From: Mytilus edulis
Taxonomy: Eukaryota > Mollusca > Bivalvia > Mytilida > Mytilidae
Assembly: GCF_963676685.1 (NCBI RefSeq)
Contig: NC_092348.1
Coordinates: forward strand, 16,133,531-16,197,530
Direction: 5' to 3'
DNA: 64,000 nucleotides
The notes below the pieces were generated by a model. It saw only the letters and a program-made list of their open reading frames with translations. It was not told the DNA's origin and did no database searches. The position numbers were made by a program, and so were the translations under genes. Positions 1 to 12,340 of the stretch are shown one piece after another; position 1 is the first letter of the stretch, and every line of letters begins with the position of its first letter.

Positions 1-2786
1 AATGTGTTTGTAACCTTTCTAACATGCTATTATTTTCCGTTATTTTTTATTCCGTGTCTATAGATAGTCTTGATCGGAGAGTCAAGATTTATTTTGTCTG
101 TTGGTTGCTTGGCTAGCGTAAGCTAATCGATTTACCTCACATTTTGAAGTTGGATGGAGATTGTTTTTAAATAAATGCCGTACCTTTGTACTTTGGTTTC
201 CTGTCGGTTTTTTCTCAATTTTAAATTGGGAAGTTTTATCATTTGTTTTGCATGATTATTAATTTTGACTTGCAATTGAACAATTAATAAATTTAGTCCC
301 ATGTGTGCTAGCGAAATGTCTTTAGTGTAATCTCGGAGTGTAATTTTTATTTCAACTTTTACGTTTGCTTCAGCACAACCTAAAACACGAAAACTTTCAT
401 TTTCTTGTAAGAATGAGATTCGTTACTTCAAACAAAAATCGCTTTTACCCTTTTTTTTTTTTTTTTTTTGCAGTAAAAGACCGGTTTTTAAAAAAAAACT
501 TTCATACAATCGACTAAACGAAGTATAAGCTTCGGGAAGGTCAAGGATTATAACATATTTTTCGTAATTTTGCAAAAATCGAAAATTTACGGTAATTAAT
601 GGTCGAATTGAAGCTTAATACCTACCAAAAAATCTCAATGAGCGAAAAGACTTTCATTTTAGTCATCTCTGGTGTATTTATGATGGCTTGGTTTGAAGCG
701 AGAACAGACGAACTATGCTTACTAGTGTTGCATAAAAAAACATGAGGATATGGGTTGTCCTTTATGAATCTATATTGCAAATTTGACTCATATAAGGATA
801 ATGTTTGTCTCATAGAAAAATCGGTAATTTTAACCGATAATTTATTTTTCGATTTTTATCGGATATAGTAGTTATTTGGAAAAATACAAACCGTATAATT
901 AATTATTAAAGTTTCGTATGCATCATAAATCAACCGGCTCCGGCAACTTTTGACTTGTTCTAATATCAATAGTAATGATTTTCAGCGGAGAAAAAGATAG
1001 ATATTTTGGTCGTGGTTAAAAGAATCGTAAAAGTGTTATTTTTCTAAATTCTGTTTGTTTAATCGGACAAAGAAGAGTCTTAATTTGATTTTTTTTTGCC
1101 GAACTGGACTCTATATTGTGTATTGAATTGAAAGTTTGCAAACGTTCCGACCAATGAAATTCATTTTAATATGTAACGCGAACTTCAACGAGAGCACCTA
1201 GATGAAATATTTTATCTATACTACAATCAGTTTTAACTTAGAAATTTCCGCTCAAATATATAGGAAATAAAATTATATGAAAACAACAATGCAGAATGTT
1301 TCTTTTCCATTTTTTTAAACAATGTTTATGTTCATTTCAATTTGGTAAGTAGACTTATATTTAATGCCCAAAACGTAAATATATGTTTTCTTTTAAAACA
1401 TTAAAAAACGTGAGAGTATGCCGATAAATAGCCAGTCTAGGTCGTTAAACTTAAATCAACTTACCCATCGTTATCGCAGACTAAAATTTATCTCATATAT
1501 AGATGTTCATTTATTACAAGTACGTCAGGGTGCATGACAGCACAATAATCTTTTTACAGAATCGTAAGAACAATATTTTTGTTTGATATTTGCTTCTCTT
1601 CCACAGTTAACGCCCGATTTGGCCAGTGACCGGTATTACAATTTAACACAGTTTTAAAAGTTCAGTGGGCTGCTACTTCACTTATAATTTAGGGTATGAC
1701 TTTCTGTTTATCATATTCAACATACGTCAACATTGTCTTCATCAATTTTATTATTCAATTCATCAAAACCTTGTTTTTCATTACAAGCTTTTCCGTATAT
1801 CAATATACGGCAAGAGAATGAATATTTGTTGCTTACCGGAAATATAAGATACACAATAAATAATTGCTGTGAAGTTTCCATGTCTACATTTGATTTACGA
1901 GTACAATATAGTAAACATAAAAAGAGAAAAGAGAAACGGTAAATAAACAGGAATACATAAAGTTTCGTAAATAGTTGCAAAGGACCACATGTTACTTACA
2001 TGCCATGAGGTTTCATAGCATTCAGTAATTTTTGAAACGCACATATATATGTGCGATAAAGATCTAGTGCATTTGAGCAAATTAAATTTATGTTATCCAT
2101 CTAACTATTTTATTTTCAACAGATTCCCTAGTTTGACATTTTTAAACCACGCGTGCATATATATTTTAATGTTTTTATTTAAATGCCTTATATATGAAAA
2201 TGTCACGTGTATTATACGTTCGTTTAATTAAATTGTGGAGCATGTGACTTAATAAGACTACGCATTTAAAGTTTGAAACAAAAAACGATAGATACATCGA
2301 GGTCGTTTTGCTTGGGTGATTTACCTGTAAAAAGCTCGGGTCTCATCCATGTTTAAAACGAATTAATGCATGTTTGAAATAGTTTAACGGGGGCGTGGCC
2401 TATTGGTTTAACGCAACTAACCAGCAACTTGATTTCAATTGATTCACCGCAGAGAAATCTATTTGACTGGCGTTAAAATGAATTGATATGAATTGATATG
2501 AATTAAATATAATTTTTAAATTTGGTCAATCTTTATCAATAAACGATCAATCTCATTTAAATAGCGTTAACACGTTTTTGTCCGTTCAAGTTAAATTCGG
2601 GTTACTAGTGAAGGAATATCTCAACGTAATAACATTCAAACAATGCAATGTTAACTGTTTTAAGAGTTAAACATTATGGTACAAGAATCCAATTACCTAT
2701 GGATAACAACATGAGCTTGATATGTAAATATTTAAATAGAAATCAAATGTTGGCAGACACATTTATAAATCGGTAAACTATTCTTA
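1..2786. other. AT-rich non-coding DNA, no gene recognised
   Basis: Only short open frames occur here, on both strands, and overlapping frames around 1.7-2.0 kb mirror each other, which is typical of chance frames. I see a poly-T run near 450-470 and small direct repeats near 2480-2505, but no splice-bounded coding exon, RNA gene or recognised repeat. Confidence 0.6.
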
Positions 2787-2952
2787 AAATTGAGAATGGA
2801 AATAGGAAATATGTTAAAGAGATAACAACTCGACCAAAGTGCAGAAAACGTTTGGAAGCCCCCATGGGTCTTCAACAAGGCGAAAAATTCTTGCACCTGA
2901 AGGTGGTCTTCAGCTGGCCTCTGAAGAGTAATGTATACTAGTTCTACTAAAA
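2787..2952 (+). repeat. dispersed repeat family B, copy 1 (diverged)
   Basis: Matches, with many changes, the copies at 13866, 30028 and 50364. Shared landmarks are TTGAGAATGGAAAT, a stretch like AACAACTCGACCA, then CAGCTGGCC and a TACTAGTT end. I recall this family as abundant in Mytilus genomes. It has no coding content. Confidence 0.7.
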
Positions 2953-3600
2953 TTTAAAATAAAGAGCATAAGAAATGGAAATTAAAAACATTAAAACTAC
3001 TGACACAAAATATTATGCTGACATGATCATTTGTTGATGAACTTCTATTTTGTTTTTCACATACACAACGATCTTTGCATGATTTTACCCAACAAATAGT
3101 GTCTCTGCTAGACTACTTGTTTGCCCTGTGAGCTGTTAAAATACATTGACAAATTCACTCATGAAATACTATCAAATGTATCAACACTGATCATGTTTCG
3201 AAAGGTTGAAATCTTTTATTATACGTAGTTTTGTTTTGGCCCTTTTTTCTTTGTTAACATATTGTTAAGGACACACGCAAAATGTGTTACAAGAAATAAC
3301 GTTTCCCTTTTCTATGAAATAATGCTGATACTTCATTGGCTGTTTTACAAGCGTGTTTCGCTTATATTGTATTAACAATTTTGTAGTGATTTCATATTTA
3401 AAGAACGTGATATGTATATTACTAAACTCACTTTTGTAAAAAGGATACAGAGATCGTATACTGGGCAAAACGTTTTCTTAACCAAATGATCCGTTTGCAT
3501 AGCTTGCTGATTTTTGACAAGATTTGAATCAATTCAAAAAAAGTTCTAGATTTGCCTTAATCAACAACTCTCTCACCCAAAAATGAATGAAAAGTACTTA
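2953..3600. other. non-coding spacer
   Basis: AT-rich sequence with no coding exon or repeat that I recognise, between a family B repeat and the 3' end of a decayed LINE. Confidence 0.5.
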
Positions 3601-4019
3601 GTTTGATTTAAAACATATTTTATTCATTAAGATATGAAAAAGATTGAGAAACAGGTACAGCCTATAAAAGCTCTCTCCATATTACATGTACAAGGTATAA
3701 TTCAATTCTAACAACGGTATTTAAGCCTGTAATAATTCTAGCAGCTTCTATCTGGATATTTTCAAGAAGCTCAGTCTCATGCTGGGATCAATTGCCCCAA
3801 ACAGCATCCCCATATTTTAATATAGGTCTAATAAAAACATAAATGTTTAACTTGACGAAGCACAGATAGATGAAAGCATGCTTTTTTGTAAATAATATCA
3901 ATATGCGTGTTCCATGAAGCTGATGACTGAAAAGTTATCCCAAGATGACAGTGAATATTTATTTTCCCAACCTCTTCGCCATTTATCTAAAAAAAAATAC
4001 AGGTGGATGCTCCCTTTCC

Positions 4020-4454
4020 CTTCTAGTAAATATAATATTTTTAGTTTTCGCAGAGTTAAATTGAATAGCCCATGATTGTGCCTAATTTGAGATAACATCC
4101 AAGTCGTTAGTCAAAGAAGCAGCTGCTACAGCATGATCATCATTTACTATGACAAATAAAGAGGTTTCATCTGCAAAGAGTCTAATATCATTAGCAATGT
4201 TATTTACTATATCATTTATATAAATAAGAAACTGATCACTGGGGGACACCTGCATGTATACTTTTTAGAGTTGACGAAAAGCATTCTGAAACTACCTTTT
4301 GTAGACGATCCGAAAGGTAACTTTCTATCCAAGATAAGAGCTGGTCATTTAAGCCAGGTTGTTTAAGTTTAAATAAATGTCCTTTATGCCAAACTTTATC
4401 GAAAGCTCTAATTACATCACAAAATACAAATCTTACATCCCTACCACTATCCAT
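4020..4454 (-). pseudogene. LINE reverse transcriptase fragment
   Basis: The open frame 4454-4236 has AFDKVWHKG and AGVPQ. The homology continues in another frame to about 4020 with YINDIVNNIAND and RLFADETSLF. In active relatives the FADD box holds two catalytic aspartates; here the second is glutamate. A frameshift just after AGVPQ and later stops confirm decay. Confidence 0.85.
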
Positions 4455-5771
4455 ATAACCAATAATTTTATGATATATTTCGATAAACTGATTAACAGTA
4501 GAGTCACCTGGTTGGAATCCAGATTGAAACTTTTACAAAGGTTATTACTCCTCATATAATTATACAAATATTTAAATAAAACTGTTTCAATAATCTTACA
4601 ATAAATACTAGTAACAGATTTTTGACGATAGTATAGAGCTGAATATGGACTACCTTTCCCCTTAAAAATAGGATTAACAAGTGCAATTTTCTATAACAGT
4701 GAAACCTGTTTAACTGATAGGGACATATTAAATAACTTAGTTAATGGTTTAGAAATAAAGTTAGCAACCTCTTTTAAAATTCTAGGACTGACACCGTCAG
4801 GTCCAGCTGGTTAATTAACATTCAAAATTTTTAACTGGTCTCAAATTTCTTTCTCAGTGATGACAAATTTATTCAAATGACATGGAGGAGGATCATTATT
4901 ATCAGGAATTTCTGGTTCCATATCAATATTAGCTAAATCAGCAAAATGATTGTTTAGAACCTCTGATGTGTCCAATGGATGAATAAAAATTAAGCCATCA
5001 TGTTCCAAAAAAGGTGGGGAATCTCTGTTTTTAGTAAAATTTGATACAGACTTGGCAATTTACCAGGAGGAATATTTTTGTCAATAAGTTGTGATGTCGG
5101 TTTGCACTTTTAATCATCTTTTGCCTTTGATAACTAAACTGATAATATTATTACGAATTTCTGTAAGTTTTTTCCAGTAAAGGATTCTTTGAAGTTTTCT
5201 CTTTGTGGTGAATGCTATTACGATGTCTTATCTTGTTTCTTATCAAGCTGTTCGTAAATGGTTTATCATTTGGTCTAACTGTAATAGTTTCATTAGGTAT
5301 ATATTTATTGACAGTACTTTCAAATGTTTTGACAAAGTTCATATACACATCATTTATATAATTTGAATTAAAAACAACATCATCCCAGTCAGTATCATTC
5401 AACTGGTTTTAAGACCTTCATAATCTGCACGCTTAAAATCTCGAATTTGTCTTGTAAACGAGTGTTGTTTAAAAGTTTTAAATACAATTTCGACTGAAAC
5501 AGATAAAATGAGAACTGCATATCGGTGTAAGTATAGTTACTGATCTAATTAAATTTTGGCGATTAGTTACATATAAATCAATACAAGTTCCAGTTTGGGT
5601 TGTAAAGTTGGAAGACTCCCAAACAACATTTTCCAAGTTTACCGGTTAAGTTACTTTTTAAAAGAGTTACTTGAGTTTGACATCATATCGCAATTGAAAT
5701 CACCATAAAGGAAAATTGGCAAATTACAATCAAGTGCTTTATCTTCTGACTCACAAAATAAGTCCCATATA

Positions 5772-6044
5772 TTAGAATTTTGAGTTTGGGGGACGGTATA
5801 AAGCACCAACTAAAAAACGTTCATTACTACAATTCCTCACTTCAACCCAAAGTAGTTCAAGATTGCCTTCAGATATGTCATTCCGTATAATAAAATGTAA
5901 GATATTTTTTAAATAAATGGTCACACCTCCACCATGTCTATTTTTATCTAACCATATAAGTTTGTGAAACCCATTTAATTTAATTTGGTCATCAGTAAAG
6001 GACTTGTCAAGATGAGATTCTGATATATATACAAATAATGTCAT
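5772..6044 (-). pseudogene. LINE endonuclease (EEP) fragment
   Basis: This 90-residue open piece carries the central part of an exonuclease-endonuclease-phosphatase domain. It has SESHLDKS (family pattern SE-T/S-WL), an HGGGVTIY block, an ELLWVEV strand and GALYRPPN. The N-terminal catalytic part is missing or out of frame. It lies upstream, in minus orientation, of the reverse transcriptase piece of the same element. Confidence 0.85.
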
Positions 6045-6149
6045 ACTCGTGTAGTTTATTGTTAATGAGATCTATATTATAAATAAATATGTTTAAACTA
6101 ATGAGATCTTACTTAGGAAGAAAACTACAGACATTATTGTGTACCATTT

Positions 6150-7830
6150 TCAAATTCTTTTTGTTACTCTGATCGGGACCTGGATTTTGCTCAATTCCAG
6201 CAACCAGCAATAAAAACTTAATACTACTACTGAGGATAAAACATTTTTTATGATTATAGGGAGGATTATGTTGTGAATAATACTATGGTTTTCAAATTTA
6301 CAGATTAATGTTAAAAACATTGATCATTCAAAACTATCAAAACTCATAATGAATATATGGTGAAACATCAGCACATGATGTACACTTTGGACAGATCTTT
6401 AAACCAAAAGCTGACGTATTCATTGATTAACAGGACACTCACAAATAGACGAGATAAAGTACAAAACAAAACATACATGTACATGTACATAACATATACT
6501 GTGATACTGTGATACTATTGAAAAAAATAGCAAAGGTCTGTGTTCATGCAATAATCTTTGTTTTTGAATTACAAGGATGTGTGGCAGTAATTGTAATGTG
6601 AAATGTAGAAAACAAAATAAAACAAAAGCAAAATTATTAAGCAAAAGTAGGATGACACTTGGCTTGAATTTCAGTCCAAAATTGAATAAAGCGTAGTAAA
6701 ATTTACTAAACTAATTTATATAATATGCTTGTCAGATGTTTGTAAGCTTGACTAAATTTAAAATTTACGAGTGCAGACAGAATTCGAAGTGAGAAACACA
6801 TTGAGATTGCGTATGTTTTAGATTAAATTTGCATGTTTACAAAAATAATCTGCAAGCAAATCGGAAATATGAGTATTTTTAAAAATAAACCAAAGAATAA
6901 GGAAACGTGTTCTTTTCTGGAAATAGTTACAAAATAAAAATAGGTCATTGGTATGAGGGACAAAGAGACAAATATCAACGCAAGGTTCAAGTTTGTAAAA
7001 AAATTATGATAAATGAACAGAAAATATATAAAAATACATATTGTACTTATATGACAATATTAAACAAATATGAAAAAGCATGTTCAAGTGATTTACACAC
7101 ATTTTTTTCAGTTTTTTGGTTATGTCATCAAATATTTCAAACCGATGTTTTCGTCTGCAAAAGACTCAGCAATGATTGTTTTAATGAAACCAGTTCGAAT
7201 CTAAAAGAATTGTAAATTTAAAAAAAAAAAAAATACACATAGATGTTCTCCATAGAAAAATGGTATTTCTTTATTTTCATTATTTTGATATTGAGCTTTA
7301 TTTTTGTCGTTCAATTAGTTTGTTTTGTACCTAAACACATATTCAAGCAGATAAACACTTGATTCATATTCAAAAATCTGTATATGTTCAAACTGTTGCT
7401 GCCGTCCTACTGTCACATCTTTTTTGCAACGTTGTTTAGGAGTGATTGAGGTTAAATATATTACCAATCTATTTTTTTCATTTGTGCCTATTATCTTGAA
7501 ACTATAATAGAAGGAGAAAAATGTTTATGGCAAAACTAGACTACAAGATAAGATCTACAAATAATCTGACCGAAATCGTCTTATTAGAGGCTTTTGAAAA
7601 AGCATATGATTTCAGATTCCGAATTTTCCAAATTTTCGATATAGAATTATTCCAACAGCACCTGTATACGATCTACAAATAAGCCAACCAACGACTCCTT
7701 AAAGAAAACATTGCCTTATTCGCATTTTATTTTGAAAAGTATATACTAGTAATGAAATTACTTTTTCTTTTTTATGAGTATTATGATATAATAATATTTT
7801 GATATTTTGGTATTTCTAAATTCTTAATTT
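6150..7830. other. non-coding AT-rich DNA
   Basis: A 102-codon frame at 6907-7215 on the plus strand starts with a non-ATG codon and has no recognisable domain, so I do not call it a gene. There is poly-A near 7219. No splice-bounded exon or repeat is recognised. Confidence 0.5.
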
Positions 7831-7831
7831 T

Positions 7832-8047
7832 TATTCTTGCAAATAATTCGACAAGGAATACGGATTATGTAATGTATTTACTTTTTAAATCTTATTGTAA
7901 TAGGAACTCGTGTGTAATTGATTTTTCCTCTCCATTAGCGGTGCGTTAGTTAAAAAAATGTATATAAAAGGTAGACATTCATCAGGTAGAATACAGGATG
8001 GTTATCAGATATCAACTTTTCCTTGTGAACAGTGTCATTTAGAAGCA
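7832..8047 (+). promoter_or_regulatory. promoter and 5'UTR, paralogous to the lectin gene promoter at 22 kb
   Basis: A TATA box (TATATAAAAG, 7961-7970) lies about 80 bases before the ATG at 8048. The stretch from 7832 aligns with 22011-22229. Both have an ATTCTTGCA start, a CTTATTGTAA-A/T-AGGAAC block, a TATA box and a CATCAGGTAGA/CGTCAGATAGA block just downstream. The similarity stops near the end of the leader exon. Confidence 0.75.
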
Positions 8048-8114
8048 ATGAACACATTCAGTGTCGCAGTGTTTGTGGCTTTAATCCTTCTTGGATTATT
8101 TGGTGTCCAAAGTG
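8048..8114 (+). CDS. orphan signal-peptide exon, foot-protein-3-like leader
   Basis: The exon encodes 22 residues plus one base. It begins Met-Asn-Thr, has a hydrophobic core SVAVFVALILLGLF and ends GVQS before a GTGAGG splice donor (phase 1). It matches the leader exon at 22230-22296 in length, phase and sequence. As I recall it, the same leader type occurs on mussel foot protein 3 precursors, which are secreted adhesive proteins of the byssus. I found no partner exon in the following 14 kb before the second leader. It could be a pseudogene, an alternative first exon of the lectin gene at 22 kb, or the start of a gene whose exon 2 I did not recognise. Confidence 0.65.
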
Positions 8115-8737
8115 GTGAGGAAAAGTTTGATTTAAAAATATTGTTCATCATATTTTATTCTTTAAAATAATTCCATTAATTGTCAGAAAAAGACTACTGA
8201 ACTGTTGAAATATAATGTATGTCGGATTTTTGAATAACGACGGAAACATCCAAGCTATCAATTTCTTTTGAGAAGGCTTCGTCTTATTTGGAATAACGCT
8301 CAAACTCTTTGAAAGACTAAAAGAAGTCTTGTTGTTCAACCAAACTAGAGAATCAGAAACATTAATAAAGAGAAAAATGAAAAAGAGCTACAACGTTATA
8401 ATATTGCTAATTATTAAGTCATTAATATGTGAATATATTTTCAAGATGGCATAAGTAATATGCTTCCTAAAATTTGGAAAAATTCTTTATGATTTAAAAT
8501 CAGTTATTCTTTATCGATGCACAACTATATTCAAAATGCATTAGTCCTGTGCATTATTGTCAATTTAATCAAAACTTAAAAGATGTAGATTAAATGGTTG
8601 ATAACAATATATATTAAGTATATATCTGTTACTATTTCGTCTTTATAGTTGGTGGCACATGACAAATTATCATAAGAGATTTACTAACACTTTGACTCGG
8701 ATATACATTTCGTTTCCAAATATCAATGTATCACACT

Positions 8738-9358
8738 GTAAGCATTCTTCATCTTCATATCCCTTTATTAGGCATTTGTGTTGCAGTTAAAATAAATATA
8801 GCTTTATGTTCAACTGTCGGTCCAAAATGACAGAGGCAAGCGCAGTAGGGTCGACTTCGATGAAGGGTTTGACATCAACGACCCAGACCTACTGCGCACA
8901 CCACCACACACATCGCCCGTCATCAACGCAAAATCGAAAGATGCAATACAAACAGCCATGCTAGCAGCACGACCTCATACTCCGTACCAGCAACAACAAC
9001 GCAGTCGGAGTAAAATAAAGGCCAAACGACAAACAGACACCGGTCTGTAAAATAGTTTTTCCAGTCCTCAATATCCAGACAGGATAGCCGGACGTGAAAC
9101 ATCCACATATTATCATCACTGTCGGTCCCAATTCATTATCAGAATCATCGTCAGCGGTTGATAGTTATATATTTAAATTTATACCTGAGAATGTGGTGTT
9201 TTATACATTCTTTTGGCGTTCTCGTTTCAATGTTGTACATTTAGCTTTGAGTTGGTTTCGTACTTTATATATGATATGTATAGAGATTTTTTAATTGTAA
9301 ATGACAGTATTTTAACTACTTGATGTCCAGTTTCTTACTTTTGTCATTGACGTTTAAT
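8738..9358 (+). repeat. dispersed repeat family G, copy 1 (interrupted)
   Basis: Near-identical to 27006-27312, beginning around CTTCATCTTCATATCCC and ending around TTTTAACTACT plus about 40 bases. Relative to that copy it is interrupted by a 305-bp insertion at 8824-9128. Confidence 0.85.
8824..9128 (+). mobile_element. 305-bp insertion with 11-bp target-site duplication
   Basis: ACTGTCGGTCC occurs at 8813-8823 and again at 9118-9128. The family G copy at 27 kb has a single related site (CAACAGTCGTCCC), so it shows the empty state. The insert is visibly richer in G and C than its surroundings. It carries an open plus-strand frame to a TAA at about 9051, with a basic, glutamine-rich end (QQQQRSRSKIKAKRQTDTG). 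There is no poly-A tail or terminal inverted repeat. A 5'-truncated retroposon (LINE 3' end or processed transcript) fits best; the source family is unknown. Confidence 0.7.
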
Positions 9359-9359
9359 G

Positions 9360-11594
9360 AACTGTTCCGGACCATATGAGTATTTAGACCATGCACGTTT
9401 GGTCATGACCATATGGGTATATACTCATATAGTTCGACCGTACGCGTATGGTCGGGCCGGGTATTTAACAGGTTTACTTTTATAATTCAAAACTCTTCAT
9501 ATAACCCTTCTAGTTGTCACGTCATTAAAAAAAAAAAGACACTACCAAAGGTCATTTTATTATAAATCTATTAAGAATTAATAATAAGATCAACTAAATA
9601 AAATTCAGTTTCACACAGTAAAGTTCATCACTAGTCAAAACGATAGGAAACACATTTACACCTATGGTCATTTATAAATACCGAAATGTTTTACACCTAT
9701 GGTCATTTATAAATACCGATATGTTATTTACGAGTGAATCGCAAAATATCGACTTGGGAAGATAACTTCCAAAAATATCTGTTACAAAAGAAGAAAACTG
9801 TTTTCCTATAAACTGACGTAAGGTATGGTATCGTGTTAAAGTAAATGTCATCCTACGGATACATGCAAGAATACAATTAGAAATGAAAACTAATTTTGGC
9901 ATTAATATTTAATGTCTATGTATTGTAAATAAAACATTTTCATGTAGCCATCATTGTTTTTTTTTTAGTTTCTATGTGTTGCATTGTCGTTTGGGTTTTT
10001 TCGTTGCGTTTTAGGGTTTCTGTTGATTCGTTGTTTTCCTCTTACATTTGGTGTGTTTCCCTCAGCTTTAGTTGGTAACCAGCATTTATTTTTTCTCAAT
10101 CGATTTATTCTTTTCACGTGTTTGTCCGTTTTTCCTTATGAATAATACCATCATTGCCATGGATATTTCATACACATTTTGTTGTAATAGATGCATTTAA
10201 CAAGGTCTTAAAATATATAAGCTACGGGAAAAGGTAGCAAGACTATAAAAAAAACATACATGCTTGCTGCAACTATGGGAACTAAACTGTATTGCAAAGA
10301 TATTTTTTAAGGACACTGTGGGTAACTAATATAAAAAAGTTTCCAGAAACATTCAGGCGGATTGTGATTTACAAGATGTATGTGTTCGCTTGATTTCAGA
10401 GTATGAATATAATGATATAATATTTACATCATGATCATTTTGCATTTATATTTATGAACCCTCTATTTAATAACAATGTCAGATTATTGTTCTACAAGGA
10501 AGTTGTTAAAAACACATGCTGACTAGGTTCACTACAAATGATGCTTTTTTTTTATTTGTAATTAACGTAACGAGACTATTAAAAATACATAAGACCTTGC
10601 AAGGAATGTGTCCTCATTGCATATTCACAATATTCATTTTCATTTACATTTAAACCCATCATAGGTTTATATATGCTTGCCTGTCACTCTCCGTATGTGC
10701 CTATCCCAAAGTCAGGAGCCTGTAAATCAGTGGTTGTCGTTTATTGCACTACCAGTATATGATATTTCTTTATTTTTTATTGTCATTATGTCATTAGGTC
10801 TCCGGTGGGGGATGTTTCATTTGCACTGATACTACGTATGCTTATTTTCATTTTTATACGATTTTTAGATTTTAAAATACAGGCTGACAAGAATTACTAA
10901 TTTTCGTAAGTTACAAAACAGTAACGCTAGATTAGCTGTGCATTTCATTTTAAAGCTATTTTGACCAAGTGTTCAAGTGTGCAATTCTCATTATCTCATA
11001 ATTCAAAATGTGTCCGAATACACAGGCTGCTAACTTACATGGGTGACATGGCAAAAAATAGACCTAAGATTTCAAATGTCGTTATTTTTATAATCTTGAA
11101 AAAACGCTGTAAATTGAGGACGTTTGACAGGCAGAAATTTTTAATGTGTCCTACTGTCCATTTTATATCACATCTGTCTGGCGACGTTTAATAAAATAAT
11201 TTACCTTTTTTTTTATTTTTAACTTTTAAGTGGAAACCTTATCAGCAAGTCAGGATCTACAAATTATCAGTCGTTCATTATCTCCTTTTTGGGTATTTTG
11301 TATTTAAAAGCGATTTTACCATACTTTTGCGTGTTTGTCTTTAAACTTTTCCTGCATAAAAAGATTTTTAAATATAAAGCGGCAATATCAGCAAGACAAT
11401 ATCTACAATTGAGTCAATGACCGAAATTATAAAAAAATAATCATTGCCACTTTTTGTTGTAGAAAAAGACGGAGAAAAAAATCATAGCAATAAACCACGT
11501 ATTAGACGAAAGACGTCAACGAAACAGCTATATATTTTAATTATTTCATCAAAATTAATCGTTAGGTATAATTTTGCCTTTGGCAGTACTTGTG
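9360..11594. other. non-coding DNA with small repeats
   Basis: Contains a run of short palindromic motifs around CATATGG-GTATATACTCATAT (9370-9460) and a 34-bp tandem duplication (9656-9724). There are also fragments of dispersed repeats near 9985-10140 and 10660-10760; the latter shares CAGTGGTTGTCGTTT with the repeat at 49.15 kb. No gene is recognised. Confidence 0.5.
9656..9724 (+). repeat. 34-bp tandem duplication
   Basis: Two adjacent copies of a unit beginning TTACACCTATGGTCATTTAT, differing at about two positions. Confidence 0.9.
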
Positions 11595-12066
11595 CTTTTA
11601 GACTGTTTTCTATGTAAATATCTTAGTTAATGTCTACTCTTGAATGTTTTGACGTCAGGTGGATAATGTATGGCAAAATCACATCTTTTGCGTATTCAAC
11701 AAAAGTGTATGTTCCACGCGGTGAATTGTCTATAGCCGCACCATCAACTACTATCAAGTCTGTCTAAGGTTCTTCTCTTGGTAAATCTCCCTTATTAATT
11801 TTTCCACTTTGAGACTAAGAAGAGGTAATTTCTTGACAGAAAAATTCTGCGAAGTTGCATTGTCTGCTTTAACAAGATAGTGAAAAGCCTAGACTGCAAT
11901 CTTCTCGGGCGAGTTTAAGCTTGCTTTTTGTTTCACATGACTTTTTCTTTGGTTGGATACTGTACAACATACAATTATTTTTCTTAATAGGTTTATAAAG
12001 TATTGCCCTGTTCTGCATACGGATTCAGTAGTCAGCATACTGATTGCATCCAGTTTGTATAATTTT
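11595..12066 (-). repeat. segmental duplicate of 19317-19836 (truncated copy)
   Basis: Aligned for about 470 bases with 19317-19836 at high identity. It contains the last part of the same minus-strand frame (residues reading YKLDAISMLTTES down to a shared stop) with a few substitutions, then diverges abruptly at the 12066 end. The homologous copy has an extra stretch of about 43 bases (19520-19562). Confidence 0.85.
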
Positions 12067-12214
12067 GCCTTGCAGGACAGAGATAATTATGATTGTGGTC
12101 GACAATGACGACATCAGATGCAACAGACACCATATGATATCAAAAACACATAAGTGCAGACTTTGCGTAAGAACTATGTTCATTGTGTGACAATGCGAAA
12201 GTTACATCTAGTTA

Positions 12215-12340
12215 AGGAATGACTGTAATATTTTGTCTGTCTTTTCGAAATAACATAAAAATAGGTGTATTTAAAGTATGCATCCTATTTTTTATGTAAC
12301 TTCGAATAGACAGAAAAAAAATATTACAGTTATTTCTTGT
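12215..12340. repeat. hairpin-forming inverted repeat
   Basis: Left arm 12215-12265 (GACTGTAATATTTTGTCTGT onward) is complementary, with a few mismatches, to 12283-12340. The loop is about 17 bases. This has the form of a small foldback element; no coding content. Confidence 0.8.

Larger units (their letters stand above)
3600..6150 (-). mobile_element. decayed non-LTR retrotransposon (LINE; CR1/Jockey-like)
   Basis: Read on the minus strand, the blocks come in LINE order but in shifting frames. First is an endonuclease piece (6044-5772) with a GGGV..IYLKN block and a C-terminal GALYRPPN motif. Next is a linker piece (5402-5151). Then comes reverse transcriptase (4454 down to about 4020) with RAFDKVWHKG, SYLSDR, AGVPQ and RLFADET. 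Last is a C-terminal block near 3820-3660 containing RPILKYGDAVWG and IQIEAARIITG. These are family hallmarks of apurinic-endonuclease LINEs. Several frameshifts and stops separate the blocks, and the catalytic FADD box reads FADE, so the copy is dead. The exact clade cannot be fixed by eye. Confidence 0.9.

Noticed and set aside
6907-7215. 102-codon plus-strand frame
   Set aside because: Non-ATG start, AT-rich composition, no domain, ends at a poly-A run.
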